From Candidatus Sulfotelmatobacter sp. (lineage in GTDB: Bacteria > Vulcanimicrobiota > Vulcanimicrobiia > Vulcanimicrobiales > Vulcanimicrobiaceae): a stretch of 64,000 nucleotides of DNA. The stretch lies in assembly GCA_035504415.1 (NCBI GenBank), contig DATJRY010000012.1, forward strand, positions 62,001 to 126,000. Reading direction: 5' to 3'. The position numbers and the translations under genes were made by a program. The notes below the pieces were generated by a model. It was not told the DNA's origin, made no database searches, and saw nothing but the letters and a program-made list of their open reading frames with translations. Of this stretch, positions 16,497-27,181 are shown piece by piece. Numbering within the stretch: position 1 is the stretch's first letter; the number at the start of each line of letters is the position of its first letter.

Positions 16497-17273
16497 ATGA
16501 GAATCGCCGTACTTGGTTTGGGTGAAGCCGGTTCCTTGATCGCGACGGACCTCGTGCGCGCCGGTGCGGACGTCGTCGGCTGGGATCCGAACCCGCACGG
16601 CGCGATCGACGAGATCCCGTTGGCCGCCGGCTTCGCCGCCGCGATCGACGGCGCCGACGTGATCGTGAGCGTCAACTGGGCCAGCGTCGCGGAAGACGTC
16701 GCGCGGGAGGCCCTGCCCCGGATCAAACGCGGCGCCCTGTACGCGGACCACAACACCTCCGGTCCGACGCTCAAGGCGCGCTTGGCCGCCATCGTCGAGC
16801 CGGCCGGCTGCGCGTTCGCCGACGTCGCGATGATGTCGCCGGTCCCGCCGCTGGGCGTGCGGGTCCCGGTCTTCGTCGCCGGCAGCGGCGCGCGGCGCTT
16901 CGCCGACGTCTTTCGTCCGTACGGGATGCCGATCGAGATCGTCGGCGAGCAGCCCGGGGCGGCCGCCGCACGGAAGCTGGTGCGCAGCGTCTTCTTCAAA
17001 GGAATGGCCGCGGCGGTGTGCGAGAGCCTGGAGGCGGCACGCGCCGGAGGAATCTACGACTGGATGTACGCCGACATCGCCAAAACGTTCGAAGCGGCCA
17101 ATGCCGCGCTGGTCGACCGCCTCGTCGAAGGGAGTCGCACCCATGCGGTGCGCCGCGCGCACGAGATGCACGAGGTCGTCGCGCTCTTGCACGAGTACGG
17201 CTTGCCGGGGCCGGTCTCACAGGCTGCCGCGCAGACGCTCGAGCAGTTGGCACGTGACGGGGTGAACGCCTGA
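16497..17273 (+). CDS. 6-phosphogluconate dehydrogenase-like (DUF1932) oxidoreductase
   Basis: A 258-residue protein with an N-terminal Rossmann motif (VLGLGEAGSLIATDL, residues 4-18) followed by Asp-Pro (30-31), suggesting NAD preference. The middle part has DHNTSGP and ADVAMMSPVPPLG, like the substrate loop of beta-hydroxyacid dehydrogenases, and a C-terminal helical DUF1932 domain with KLVRSVFFKGMAAAV carrying the conserved Lys. The family oxidises or reduces beta-hydroxyacids. It is the first gene of a rightward operon and its stop overlaps the next start (TGATG). GTG codons at 16482 and 16488 are alternative starts. Confidence 0.8.
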   Translation: MRIAVLGLGEAGSLIATDLVRAGADVVGWDPNPHGAIDEIPLAAGFAAAIDGADVIVSVNWASVAEDVAREALPRIKRGALYADHNTSGPTLKARLAAIVEPAGCAFADVAMMSPVPPLGVRVPVFVAGSGARRFADVFRPYGMPIEIVGEQPGAAAARKLVRSVFFKGMAAAVCESLEAARAGGIYDWMYADIAKTFEAANAALVDRLVEGSRTHAVRRAHEMHEVVALLHEYGLPGPVSQAAAQTLEQLARDGVNA

Positions 17274-18214
17274 TGTGCGCGCCTGCGGCGCCCAGCGGCC
17301 TGGCCGGGCCGGAGCCGCGACCCTCGGCGCAGGCGGCCGAGATCGTGCGCGGCGCCTACGACCTGCACGTGCACATCAACCCCGACGTCATCGAACGCCG
17401 CATCGACGACATGGCGCTGGCGCAAGGACACCGCGAGCGCGCGCTGAGCGGCTTCGCGCTCAAGTCGCACTACACGCCGACCGCCGAGCGGGCGACGCTG
17501 GTCAGCCAGCTCACGGGTCTGGACGTCATCGGCGCGATCACGCTCAACGCGCCGGTCGGCGGGATGAACGCGCTGGCGGTCGAGATCGCGGCGCGCGAGC
17601 ACGCCCGCATCGTGTGGTTCCCGACCTTCGACGCCGAGAACGAGCCGCTCGGGCGCACGGCGGCGAAGCCGGGCGTTCCGGTCCCGGTATGGGCGAAGAT
17701 GCAGCACGAGCTGCGCGATCAAGGCTTCCGCCCCGAGCCGGTGCGCGTCGTCGACGAGCACGGCGCGCTGCTGCCGGAGGTCCATGACGTGCTGCGCGTC
17801 ATCGCGCGCCACGATCTGGTGCTGGCGACCGGCCACCTCTCGCGCGACGAGATCTTCACCCTCGTGCGCGGCGCCAAGGAAGCCGGCGTCAAGCGCATCG
17901 CGATCACGCACCCCGAGTTTCCCTCGCAGAACATCGGGCTTGCCGACCAGCGCGCCCTAGCGGCCGACGGCGTGCTGCTCGAACGCTGCTTCACGACCGC
18001 CCACACCGGCAAGGTCTCGTGGGAGACGATGTTCGAGAACATCCGCGGCGTCGGCGTCGAGCACTCCTACGTCTCGACCGATCTGGGCCAGCTCGGAAAC
18101 CCGCCGTGTGAGGACGGGATGGCGCTGATGGCCGACAAGATGCTGGCGGCCGGGTTCACGCCGCAAGAGATCCACACGATGACGGTCGTCAACACGCGCA
18201 AGCTGGTGCGTTGA
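17273..18214 (+). CDS. DUF6282 metal-dependent hydrolase-like protein
   Basis: The 313-residue product starts its core with GAYDLHVHINPD (28-39), the His-x-His metal motif of amidohydrolase-type barrels. Further likely ligands are in KSHYTPTAE, ATGHLSRDE, ITHPEFPSQ and VSTDLGQLGN. This spacing is that of DUF6282 proteins, whose reaction is not established. The operon (dehydrogenase, ABC importer, TPP decarboxylase) suggests that it hydrolyses a small amide, ester or lactone intermediate of an imported substrate. One base overlaps the upstream gene. Confidence 0.72.
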   Translation: MCAPAAPSGLAGPEPRPSAQAAEIVRGAYDLHVHINPDVIERRIDDMALAQGHRERALSGFALKSHYTPTAERATLVSQLTGLDVIGAITLNAPVGGMNALAVEIAAREHARIVWFPTFDAENEPLGRTAAKPGVPVPVWAKMQHELRDQGFRPEPVRVVDEHGALLPEVHDVLRVIARHDLVLATGHLSRDEIFTLVRGAKEAGVKRIAITHPEFPSQNIGLADQRALAADGVLLERCFTTAHTGKVSWETMFENIRGVGVEHSYVSTDLGQLGNPPCEDGMALMADKMLAAGFTPQEIHTMTVVNTRKLVR

Positions 18215-18227
18215 GCTCCGGGCGCCG

Positions 18228-19007
18228 ATGAGCACGCTGGTCGCGGTCGAGGACGTGACGCGTACGTTCACGCGCGGAGGTGGCACCCAGCGCGCGCTCG
18301 ACGGTGTCTCGCTGACGATCGAGGGCGGCAGCTTCGTCTCGCTGGTCGGGCCGAGCGGCTGCGGCAAGTCGACCTTGCTCAACCTGATCGCCGGGCTGAT
18401 CGCGCCGAACAGCGGGCGCGTCGTGCACGCCGGCGCGGTCGTGGCGGGCCCGCGGATGAACGTCGGCTATCTGACCCAGAAGGACACGCTCTTGCCGTGG
18501 CGCGACGTGCTGCAGAACATCGCGCTGCCGCTGGAGATTCGCGGGGTCGAGCGCGCGGAGCGCGAGCGCCGGGCCGCGGAGCTGATCGAGCGCGTCGGGT
18601 TGGGCGGGCGCGAGCGCGCGTATCCGCGCGAGCTCTCGGGCGGGATGGCGCGCCGCGCCTCGCTGGCGCGCATGCTGATCGCGCAGCCGGACTTGCTGCT
18701 GCTCGACGAACCGTTCTCCGCGCTCGACGCGCAGCTGCGGCTGGAGATGCAGAACGAGCTGGGGCGCCTGTGGTACGGAACGGGCCGCACCGTCGTCTTC
18801 GTCACGCACGACCTCGACGAAGCGATCGTGCTCGGCGACCGGGTCGTCGTGCTGGGGCCGGGCGGCAGCGTGCGGCGCGACGAGACGATCGCGCTCGCGC
18901 GTCCGCGCGACGCGGTCGCGGTCCGGCGCACCCCGGAGTACCGCGCCATCGAAGAGCACCTCTGGGAGGCGCTGATGACGGCGCGCGCGCCGGAGTCCGT
19001 CGCTTGA
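18228..19007 (+). CDS. ABC transporter ATP-binding protein, NitT/TauT type
   Basis: A 259-residue ATPase with Walker A GPSGCGKST (41-49), Q-loop in YLTQKD (81-86), signature LSGGM (136-140), Walker B LLLLDEP (156-162) and the H-loop THDLDEA. The VxxDPxxALDA-type region and YLTQKDTLLPW are typical of importers for nitrate, taurine, sulfonates or thiamine precursors. It energises the permease that overlaps its stop (TTGA) and the twin-arginine binding protein that follows. Located between a DUF6282 protein and a split decarboxylase, it most likely brings in the substrate of this operon. Confidence 0.92.
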   Translation: MSTLVAVEDVTRTFTRGGGTQRALDGVSLTIEGGSFVSLVGPSGCGKSTLLNLIAGLIAPNSGRVVHAGAVVAGPRMNVGYLTQKDTLLPWRDVLQNIALPLEIRGVERAERERRAAELIERVGLGGRERAYPRELSGGMARRASLARMLIAQPDLLLLDEPFSALDAQLRLEMQNELGRLWYGTGRTVVFVTHDLDEAIVLGDRVVVLGPGGSVRRDETIALARPRDAVAVRRTPEYRAIEEHLWEALMTARAPESVA

Positions 19008-19774
19008 CACGGATCACGCTCTGGCGCCTGGTGCTGCTGGTCGTGACGCTCGCGGTCTGGCAGCTCGTCGGCACCTCGAAGGCGGTCAGCTTTTACGTCA
19101 GCAGCCCGAGCGCGATCGGCGCGCGCGAGTGGCAGTGGGCGGTCGACGGCTCGCTCTGGTTCCACACCTCGATCACCGTCGAGGAGACCGTCGCCGGCTT
19201 TCTGTGCGGCGCGATCAGCGGGATCGTGCTCGGCTTCTTGATCGGACCGCGCCGCGAGCTGGGTGCGGTGCTCGACCCGTTCATCATCGCCGTCTACTCG
19301 ATCCCCAAGGTCGCGCTGGCGCCGCTCTTCATCGTCTGGTTCGGCGTCGGCCTGAGCATGAAGATCATCTTGGCGACGGTGACCGTCTTCTTCATCGTGT
19401 TCTTCAACACGGTCGCCGGCGTGCGCAACGTCGACGCGGACCTGGTCAACGCGGTCTGGCTGATGGGCGGGTCGTCGCGCACGATCTTGTTCAAGGTCAT
19501 CGTCCCGCACGCGATGAGCTCGGCGCTGACCGGCGCGCGCATCGCGATCCCCTACGCGCTGATCGGCGCGGTGATCGGGGAGCTGATCGCCAGCAACCGC
19601 GGCATCGGCTACCTGATCTCCTCGGCCGCCAGCGGATTCGACACCGCCGGCGTCTTCGCCGCGCTGATCACGCTGACGATCCTGGCGACGCTGCTCAACG
19701 CGCTGGTCGACGTCATCGACCGCTACACGTCCCGCTGGAAGACCGAAGCCAACCTTACGCTGCGCCCGAACTGA
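19004..19774 (+). CDS. ABC transporter permease, NitT/TauT type
   Basis: A 256-residue protein with about six membrane segments and the BPD_transp_1 EAA loop (near 165-185; VNAVWLMGGSSRTILFKVIV) that docks on the ATPase. TTG at 19004 overlaps the ATPase stop as TTGA and gives a normal N-terminus ahead of the first hydrophobic segment. SsuC/TauC-like features include YSIPKVALAPLFIVWFG. It transports whatever the adjacent binding protein captures. The substrate cannot be read from the sequence. Confidence 0.9.
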   Translation: MTRITLWRLVLLVVTLAVWQLVGTSKAVSFYVSSPSAIGAREWQWAVDGSLWFHTSITVEETVAGFLCGAISGIVLGFLIGPRRELGAVLDPFIIAVYSIPKVALAPLFIVWFGVGLSMKIILATVTVFFIVFFNTVAGVRNVDADLVNAVWLMGGSSRTILFKVIVPHAMSSALTGARIAIPYALIGAVIGELIASNRGIGYLISSAASGFDTAGVFAALITLTILATLLNALVDVIDRYTSRWKTEANLTLRPN

Positions 19775-19785
19775 GGTTCATCACG

Positions 19786-20832
19786 ATGCCATTCGTTTCG
19801 CGCCGGGATTTCGTTCGCTCCGCGACCGCGGCGTCGCTGCTCGCCGGTGCCGGCGGCGTGCCTGCCTTGGCGGCCACCACGCGCTTGAACGTCGGCACCA
19901 TCGGCCACTCGATGGCGCACTTCGCGCTCTATCTGGCCCAGCAGGAGGGCTATTTCGGCCAGAACGGCGTCGACATCGGCAAGCCGACGGAGCTTTCGAC
20001 CGGCGCACTGGTCGGCACCGCGGTCACCTCGGGCAGTATCGACGTCGGGTCCTCACCGATCACCGACGTGTTCTCGCTCGCGAAGGCGGGCCGTTCGGCG
20101 AAGATCATCGCGGTCTCGATGGCGGCTTTCTACGTCGACCTGATCGCGTCGACCAAGCTCATGCAGAGCGCGAACCTGCGCACCGACAGCCCGCTCGAGG
20201 ACAAAGTGCGCGCGCTGCGCGGCAAGAACATCGGCATCACCGGGCCCGGCAGCGGGACCGAGGCGCTGGTGAAGTACTTGCTCGAGACGCAGAAGATCGA
20301 CCCGACCCGCGACGTCCAGCTGATCAACGTCGGCGCCAACATCGCCTCGGTGCTGGCGGCGCTGCGCACCAACCGCATCGACGCCGTCTCGTTCGCCTGG
20401 CCGCTGGGCCAACAGGCGCAAGTCGAAGGCATCGGTGAGACGCTGATCAGCCCGGCGCGCGGCGACGTGCCGGCGATGGACCACCAGATGCACGGCGTCA
20501 TCTACGCGACGCAAGACGTCATCGACCACAAGCGCGAGGCGATCGAAGGCTTCATCCGCGGCTACGCGCGCGCGTGCTCGACGATCATCAACGAGCCGGT
20601 CAAGGCGCGCGAGGTGCTCACGAGCTTCTACCCGGGGATGGAGCCGCGCGCGCTCGAGCTGACGTTCCAGGTCTTCCGCTTGCGCGCCGTGCCGAGCTCG
20701 CCGATTCCCGACCGCCAAGGCTACGAGAAGGCGATCAAGTTCCACCTGGCCGAGGGCCTCATCACGCAAGAGTACCCCTACGACAGCCTGGTCGCCAAGA
20801 GCGTGATCGAAGATGCCCTCCGCAAGCACTGA
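19786..20832 (+). CDS. ABC transporter substrate-binding protein, NitT/TauT type, Tat-exported
   Basis: The 348-residue product has a twin-arginine signal (SRRDFVRS, residues 5-12) with an Ala-rich core ending near Ala30, then an SsuA/TauA/NMT1-like two-lobe fold. The pattern NVGTIGHSMAHFALYLAQQEGYF, DVGSSPITDVF, GKNIGITGPGSGTE and AVSFAWPL is that of aliphatic sulfonate/taurine-type binding proteins. Tat export is common for this group. Its last 20 bases overlap the next gene, which tightly couples uptake with the decarboxylase. Confidence 0.88.
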   Translation: MPFVSRRDFVRSATAASLLAGAGGVPALAATTRLNVGTIGHSMAHFALYLAQQEGYFGQNGVDIGKPTELSTGALVGTAVTSGSIDVGSSPITDVFSLAKAGRSAKIIAVSMAAFYVDLIASTKLMQSANLRTDSPLEDKVRALRGKNIGITGPGSGTEALVKYLLETQKIDPTRDVQLINVGANIASVLAALRTNRIDAVSFAWPLGQQAQVEGIGETLISPARGDVPAMDHQMHGVIYATQDVIDHKREAIEGFIRGYARACSTIINEPVKAREVLTSFYPGMEPRALELTFQVFRLRAVPSSPIPDRQGYEKAIKFHLAEGLITQEYPYDSLVAKSVIEDALRKH

Positions 20833-21343
20833 GCGCTGGTCCGACGTCGTCCTGGCGACGCTCAAGGCCAACGACGTGCGGCTGGTCACCTACGTGCCCG
20901 ACAAGATCCTCATTCCGCTGATCGAGGGCGCGCACGCCGACCCGTTCTTCACCGCCTTCTCCGCCACGCGCGAGGAAGAAGCGCTCGGGATCTGCGCGGG
21001 CGCGTGGCTGGGCGGGATGCGCAGCGTGCTGATGATGCAGACCAGCGGCTTCGGCAACGTGCCCAACGCCCTCGCGTCGCTGGCGGTCGCGTATCAGATC
21101 CCGGTCGTGCTGCTGATCTCCGAGCGCGGTTCGCTGGGCGAGTTCAACGTCGGCCAGGTCTGGTCGAGCCGCGTCGTCGAGCCGGTCTGCTACGCGCTGG
21201 GCGTGCCGCACCACGTGATCGAGCGCGCCGCGGACGTCGGCTTCATCCTCGACCGCACCATCAAACAGGCCTGGGCGACGCAGCAGCCGGCGGCGCTGGT
21301 GCTCTCGCCGCTGCTGACCGGCGGCAAGGTGTTCGCGGCGTGA
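20813..21343 (+). CDS. TPP-dependent decarboxylase, alpha subunit (ComD-like)
   Basis: A 176-residue protein covering only the pyrimidine-binding half of a thiamine-diphosphate enzyme. The REEEALGICAGAWLGG segment (53-68) holds the Glu that activates TPP, followed by LMMQTSGFGNVPNALASL and LLISERGSLGEFN as in the sulfopyruvate decarboxylase alpha subunit and phosphonopyruvate decarboxylase. The beta subunit follows with a GTGA overlap, so the enzyme is a split alpha/beta type. It probably decarboxylates a 3-substituted pyruvate (sulfo- or phosphono-) to the corresponding acetaldehyde. The exact substrate is inferred. Confidence 0.85.
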   Translation: MPSASTERWSDVVLATLKANDVRLVTYVPDKILIPLIEGAHADPFFTAFSATREEEALGICAGAWLGGMRSVLMMQTSGFGNVPNALASLAVAYQIPVVLLISERGSLGEFNVGQVWSSRVVEPVCYALGVPHHVIERAADVGFILDRTIKQAWATQQPAALVLSPLLTGGKVFAA

Positions 21344-21930
21344 GCGCGCGGCTGCGCCGCATCGACCTGATGCGCCGGCTCGTCGCGACGCTCGGCGACG
21401 AGGCGGTGATCGGCGGGATCGGCAACACGAACTTCGACCTGTTCGCGGCCGGCCACCGCAAGCAGAACTTCTACATGTTGGGCAGCATGGGGCTGGCGTT
21501 CCCGATCGCGCTCGGCGTCGCCCTGGCGCAGCCGCAGCGCCGCGTCATCGGGATCGACGGCGACGGCTCGCTGCTGATGAACCTCGGCTGCCTGGCGACG
21601 ATCGGGATGGTGGCGCCCGCGAACCTCACGCTGCTGGTGATGGACAACAGCTCCTACCAGATCACTGGCGGCCAGCCCAGCGCGAGCGCGAGCGGCGCCG
21701 ACTTCGTCGCGCTGGCGCGCGGTGCCGGCATCGCGCGCAGCAGCTGGGCCGACGACGAGGACGCCTTCGCGCGCCTGGTCCGCGAGGCGCTCGACGCCGA
21801 CGGACCCGCGCTGATCGCCGCCAAAATCGACGGCAGCGCCGCGGTCGGTCAACCCGACCGCGACCCGCCGCAGATCCGCGACCGCTTCATGCAAGCGATG
21901 GGCGTCCGCCAGGAGTTTGGCTCGCGATGA
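21340..21930 (+). CDS. TPP-dependent decarboxylase, beta subunit (ComE-like)
   Basis: A 196-residue protein with the TPP/magnesium motif: GDG at 74-76 and Asn103, 27 residues later (NLTLLVMDNSSYQITGGQP). This is the pyrophosphate-binding half that pairs with the alpha subunit upstream. The GGxGNTNFDL and FYMLGSMGLAFPIALGVA segments are those of sulfopyruvate and phosphonopyruvate decarboxylases rather than acetolactate synthase. GTG at 21340 overlaps the alpha stop. It is the last gene of the operon; the mraZ promoter region follows. Confidence 0.86.
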   Translation: MSARLRRIDLMRRLVATLGDEAVIGGIGNTNFDLFAAGHRKQNFYMLGSMGLAFPIALGVALAQPQRRVIGIDGDGSLLMNLGCLATIGMVAPANLTLLVMDNSSYQITGGQPSASASGADFVALARGAGIARSSWADDEDAFARLVREALDADGPALIAAKIDGSAAVGQPDRDPPQIRDRFMQAMGVRQEFGSR

Positions 21931-22015
21931 GCGTCAGCCGGCGGCCGACTTCCTAGCGCAGCGCTCCCTCACCAGCTTCGCACGTGACCGAACAGATGTT
22001 CGTATCCCATGACGG

Positions 22016-22044
22016 TTGCCGCATGGCATGTGGTGGGATATAGT
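22016..22044 (+). promoter_or_regulatory. Sigma-70-type promoter of the dcw cluster
   Basis: TTGCCG (22016-22021), a 17-base spacer and TATAGT (22039-22044) form a good housekeeping promoter. The -10 box is embedded in the TGGG repeat array, so MraZ bound there would block RNA polymerase. Confidence 0.7.
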
Positions 22045-22090
22045 GGGTGACAGTGGATGAGTGTGGGGTCTAGTGGGATTCCCTGTGGGG
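22031..22090 (+). promoter_or_regulatory. MraZ-binding repeat array (MRB)
   Basis: TGGG/TGGA cores start at 22034, 22044, 22054, 22064 and 22074, an exact 10-base period, with a further TGGG at 22087 inside the proposed first codons of mraZ. MraZ of other bacteria binds TGGGN repeats spaced by five bases upstream of its own gene and represses the dcw operon. Five in-phase copies exceed the three found in E. coli. Confidence 0.85.
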
Positions 22091-22525
22091 GATCGTCCGC
22101 TGTTCACCGGTTCGGTCGACCACAGCCTTGACGACAAGGGTCGCCTCGTCGTGCCCGCCCGCTTCCGCGAACGGTTGGGCGCCGGGTTCTTCCTGACCAT
22201 CGCCGAGCCCGATCCGTGCCTGGCGCTCTATCCCGCCGGCGCCTGGGCCGAGGTCTGCGCCCGGCTGGAAGCGGCGCCGGTGAAGGATGCGCGCTACCGC
22301 AGCTACGTGCGCCACCTGTTCGCGCACACCGAAGAGTTGAGCTGCGACGCGCAGGGCCGCCTGGTCATCCCGGCCGCGCTGCGGAGCTACGCCGGCATCG
22401 AGAAGGACGTCGTCTCGATCGGGTCGCTGACCCGGGTCGAGGTCTGGGCCAAGGATCAGCACGCCAAGCACGTGCGCGACCGCGGCGACCTCCCCGACTT
22501 CGCCACCGAGCTGGGGCTATTTTGA
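22085..22525 (+). CDS. mraZ: MraZ transcriptional regulator
   Basis: The 146-residue product contains two AbrB-like SpoVT half-domains, each with the DxKGR(L/V)xxPAxxR signature (SLDDKGRLVVPARFR, about 20-34, and CDAQGRLVIPAALRSYAG, about 92-109). MraZ forms a ring that binds DNA repeats and represses division and wall genes. Of the in-frame GTG codons at 22061, 22073 and 22085 the last gives the normal N-terminus (GDRPLFTGSVDHSLD). It is the first gene of the dcw cluster; a 174-bp gap separates it from rsmH. Confidence 0.9.
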   Translation: MGDRPLFTGSVDHSLDDKGRLVVPARFRERLGAGFFLTIAEPDPCLALYPAGAWAEVCARLEAAPVKDARYRSYVRHLFAHTEELSCDAQGRLVIPAALRSYAGIEKDVVSIGSLTRVEVWAKDQHAKHVRDRGDLPDFATELGLF

Positions 22526-22699
22526 CGTTCCGTTTGATCGATCGCGGAGCGATCGCCATCGTGCCAGGCGAGGTTGTGTTCGCGGCGCGGCCCACGGGGG
22601 ACCGCGCCCCGTTCCCTTTCGTTCTGCCGCGCCTCGTCGGGGGGACCCGCGCGCGAAGCGCGTGGGGGGCGCGCAGCCGTGGGCGGAGCGCCGTTAGAC
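22526..22699 (+). other. Hairpin-rich gap between mraZ and rsmH
   Basis: This is the only sizeable gap in the dcw cluster. It holds three inverted repeats: CGATCGC-GGA-GCGATCG (22539-22555), ACGGGG/CCCCGT (22594-22612) followed by a pyrimidine-rich stretch, and CGCGC-GAA-GCGCG (22649-22661). No convincing ORF is seen. It could be an attenuator or a processing site lowering readthrough from mraZ into rsmH. Confidence 0.4.
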
Positions 22700-23568
<869 letters not shown>

Positions 23569-23572
<4 letters not shown>

Positions 23573-23988
23573 TCGCCCCGCAACGCATCCTCGAGGAAGG
23601 CCCGCGGCGTTCCGAGCGCATTCGCGAGGCGACTCAGCGGCGCACGCGGCGCAAACGGCGCCGTTTCCACGCGCCGGCCCTCGCCGTCGTCGGGCTGGCC
23701 GTCGCCGTCCTGCTTCCGTTGATGGGCTACGTCGCGCTGTGCGCGAACGTCACCTCGCTGAGCTTTTCGCTGGCGCGCGTCGAGCACGACCGCAGCGCGC
23801 TGGCCGACGAGACGCAGCGGCTCGACGACCGCATCGCGCGGCTCGAGTCGCCCGACCGGCTGGCGGCAATGGCCGCCAAACTGCACCTGCACGATCCGCA
23901 CGTCTACGCGGTCGTGCGCCTCCCCGAGCCGAAGGTGCAGCCCTCCCCGTCGGGGCTCGCGTTCTTCGGGTGGATTAGCGGTCACTGA
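23569..23988 (+). CDS. ftsL: FtsL-like cell division protein
   Basis: A 139-residue bitopic protein: a strongly basic cytoplasmic tail (15-33, RSERIREATQRRTRRKRRR), one membrane segment (about 35-58) and an extracellular leucine-zipper-like coiled coil (about 65-95, ARVEHDRSALADETQRLDDR). This layout, together with the position between rsmH and ftsI, identifies FtsL, which with FtsB and FtsQ activates the FtsWI septal synthase. The sequence is weakly conserved, so context carries much of the evidence. Confidence 0.78.
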
Positions 23989-25750
23989 TGGCGGCGCGTG
24001 CGTTTGCGCGCGTCGCCCCCGTGCGCGCGAAGGTGTCGCTGGCGATCGTGCTGCTGCTCGCGCTCGGCCTGGTCGCGCGGCTCGCCGACGTGCAGATCCG
24101 CGAAGGGCCGGCGCTGGCGCGCAAGGCGCTCGCGCAGCACGACGAGACGCACGAGACGTTCGCCCGGCGCGGTGCGATCCTCGACCGCGACGGCGGCGTG
24201 CTGGTGCGCTCGCTGCCGTCCGAATCGATCTACGCCGTCCCCGACGCCGTCACGAACAAGCACGAGAGCGCGGTCGCGCTGGCGCCGTTGCTGCATCGTC
24301 CGGTCGCCGCGGTCGAAGCGGACCTGCAGGGTGACGGGCAATTTCGCTGGCTGGCGCGCAAGGTGCCGCACGAGGTCGCCGAGCAGGTGCGCGCGCTGGG
24401 GCTGACCGGCATCGCGACGGAGCCCGAAGAGACGGGGATCCGGTTCGTCGCCGCCGGCCGCCTCGCCTCGACCGTCATCGGGTTCACCGGCACCGACGAG
24501 AACGGCTTGGACGGCCTGGAGTACTCGCTCGACAAAGTCTTGCGCGGGACGCCCGGACGCGAGCGGATCGAAGCCGACGAGTTCGGCCACGCCATCCCGT
24601 TCGGCGAGACGCAGGTCATCGAGCGCGCCGTCCCGGGGACGACGGTCGTCACCACGCTCGATCCCTACCTTCAATACGAAGCGGAACGGCTGCTGGCCGC
24701 CGACGTCAAGCAGTGGCACGCCGCCAGCGGCTCCGTCGTCGTCATGGACCCGTGGACCGGCGAGCTCCTGGCGATGGCGAACGTCCCCGACTTCGACCCC
24801 TCCCACTTCGCCCGGTCCTCGTCGGACACGTGGCGCGACCGGGCGATCAGCGACGCCTACGAGCCGGGCTCGACGTTCAAGCTGATCACGGCCGCCGCGG
24901 CGCTCGAGAGCGGGAAGGTCACCACCGCGTCGCGCTTCCCCACGCACGACCAGATCACGGTCGGCGGCCATACCATTCACAACGCCGAGGACGGCTTCTT
25001 GGCGGGTACGTCGTCGAACGAGTCGATGGAAGACGTCATCGCGTACTCGCACAACGTCGGCGCGGCCGAGATCGCGCTCAAGATCGGCGCGCACGCAATG
25101 GCCGACGAGATCGCGCGCTTCGGCTTCGGCGACCCGACGCAGGTCGAGCTGCCCGGCGAGAACCCCGGCATCGTGCCGCCGCTGGCCGATTGGAGCGGTT
25201 CGTCGCTGGCGACGATCGCGTTCGGCCAGGGGATCTCGGTCGAGCCGCTGGCGCTGATCCGCGCGTACTGCGCGATCGCGAACGGCGGGCTGCTGCTGCG
25301 GCCGCGCATCGTGCACGCGTTCGAGAACGCGAAGGGCGATACCATCTATACGTACGGTCCGGAGATCGAGCGGCGCGTCATCAGCGAACACACCGCGGCG
25401 ATCCTGCGCGGTTTTCTGCGCGCGGTCGTCGTGCGCGGCACCGGCAATCCGACCGCTCGCGTGCCTGGCTGGACGACGGCCGGCAAGACCGGAACCGCGC
25501 AGATCGAGGAACACGGCGTGTACGAGCCGGGCGCCTACGTCGCGTCGTTCATCGGCATGATCCCGGCCGAGTCGCCGCGCTACGTCATCCTGGTCAAAAT
25601 CGACCGGCCGCGCGGCGCGTACTACGGCGGCACCGTCGCCGCGCCGGTGTTCGCGCAACTGGCGCGCGACGCGATGTTCCATGCCGGGATCATGCCGGCC
25701 GCGCCTCCTCGCTTGGTCCGCCACGCGGCGGCGTCGAAAGCGAAGCGCTG

Positions 25751-25751
<1 letters not shown>
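23988..25751 (+). CDS. ftsI: Septal peptidoglycan transpeptidase (class B PBP)
   Basis: The 587-residue product has one N-terminal membrane anchor (about 14-32), a pedestal domain and a transpeptidase domain with all three active-site motifs: Ser295-x-x-Lys298 (EPGSTFKL), Ser354-His-Asn356 and Lys500-Thr-Gly. Partnered by FtsW, it cross-links septal peptidoglycan. Its ATG overlaps the ftsL stop by one base and its TGA overlaps murE by one base. There is no C-terminal PASTA domain. Confidence 0.93.

Positions 25752-27180
<1,429 letters not shown>

Positions 27181-27181
<1 letters not shown>

Noticed and set aside
22031-22090. The regular repeats as a small CRISPR or tandem repeat
   Set aside because: The unit is a 4-5 base core with a 10-base period directly before mraZ, which is the MraZ-binding pattern.
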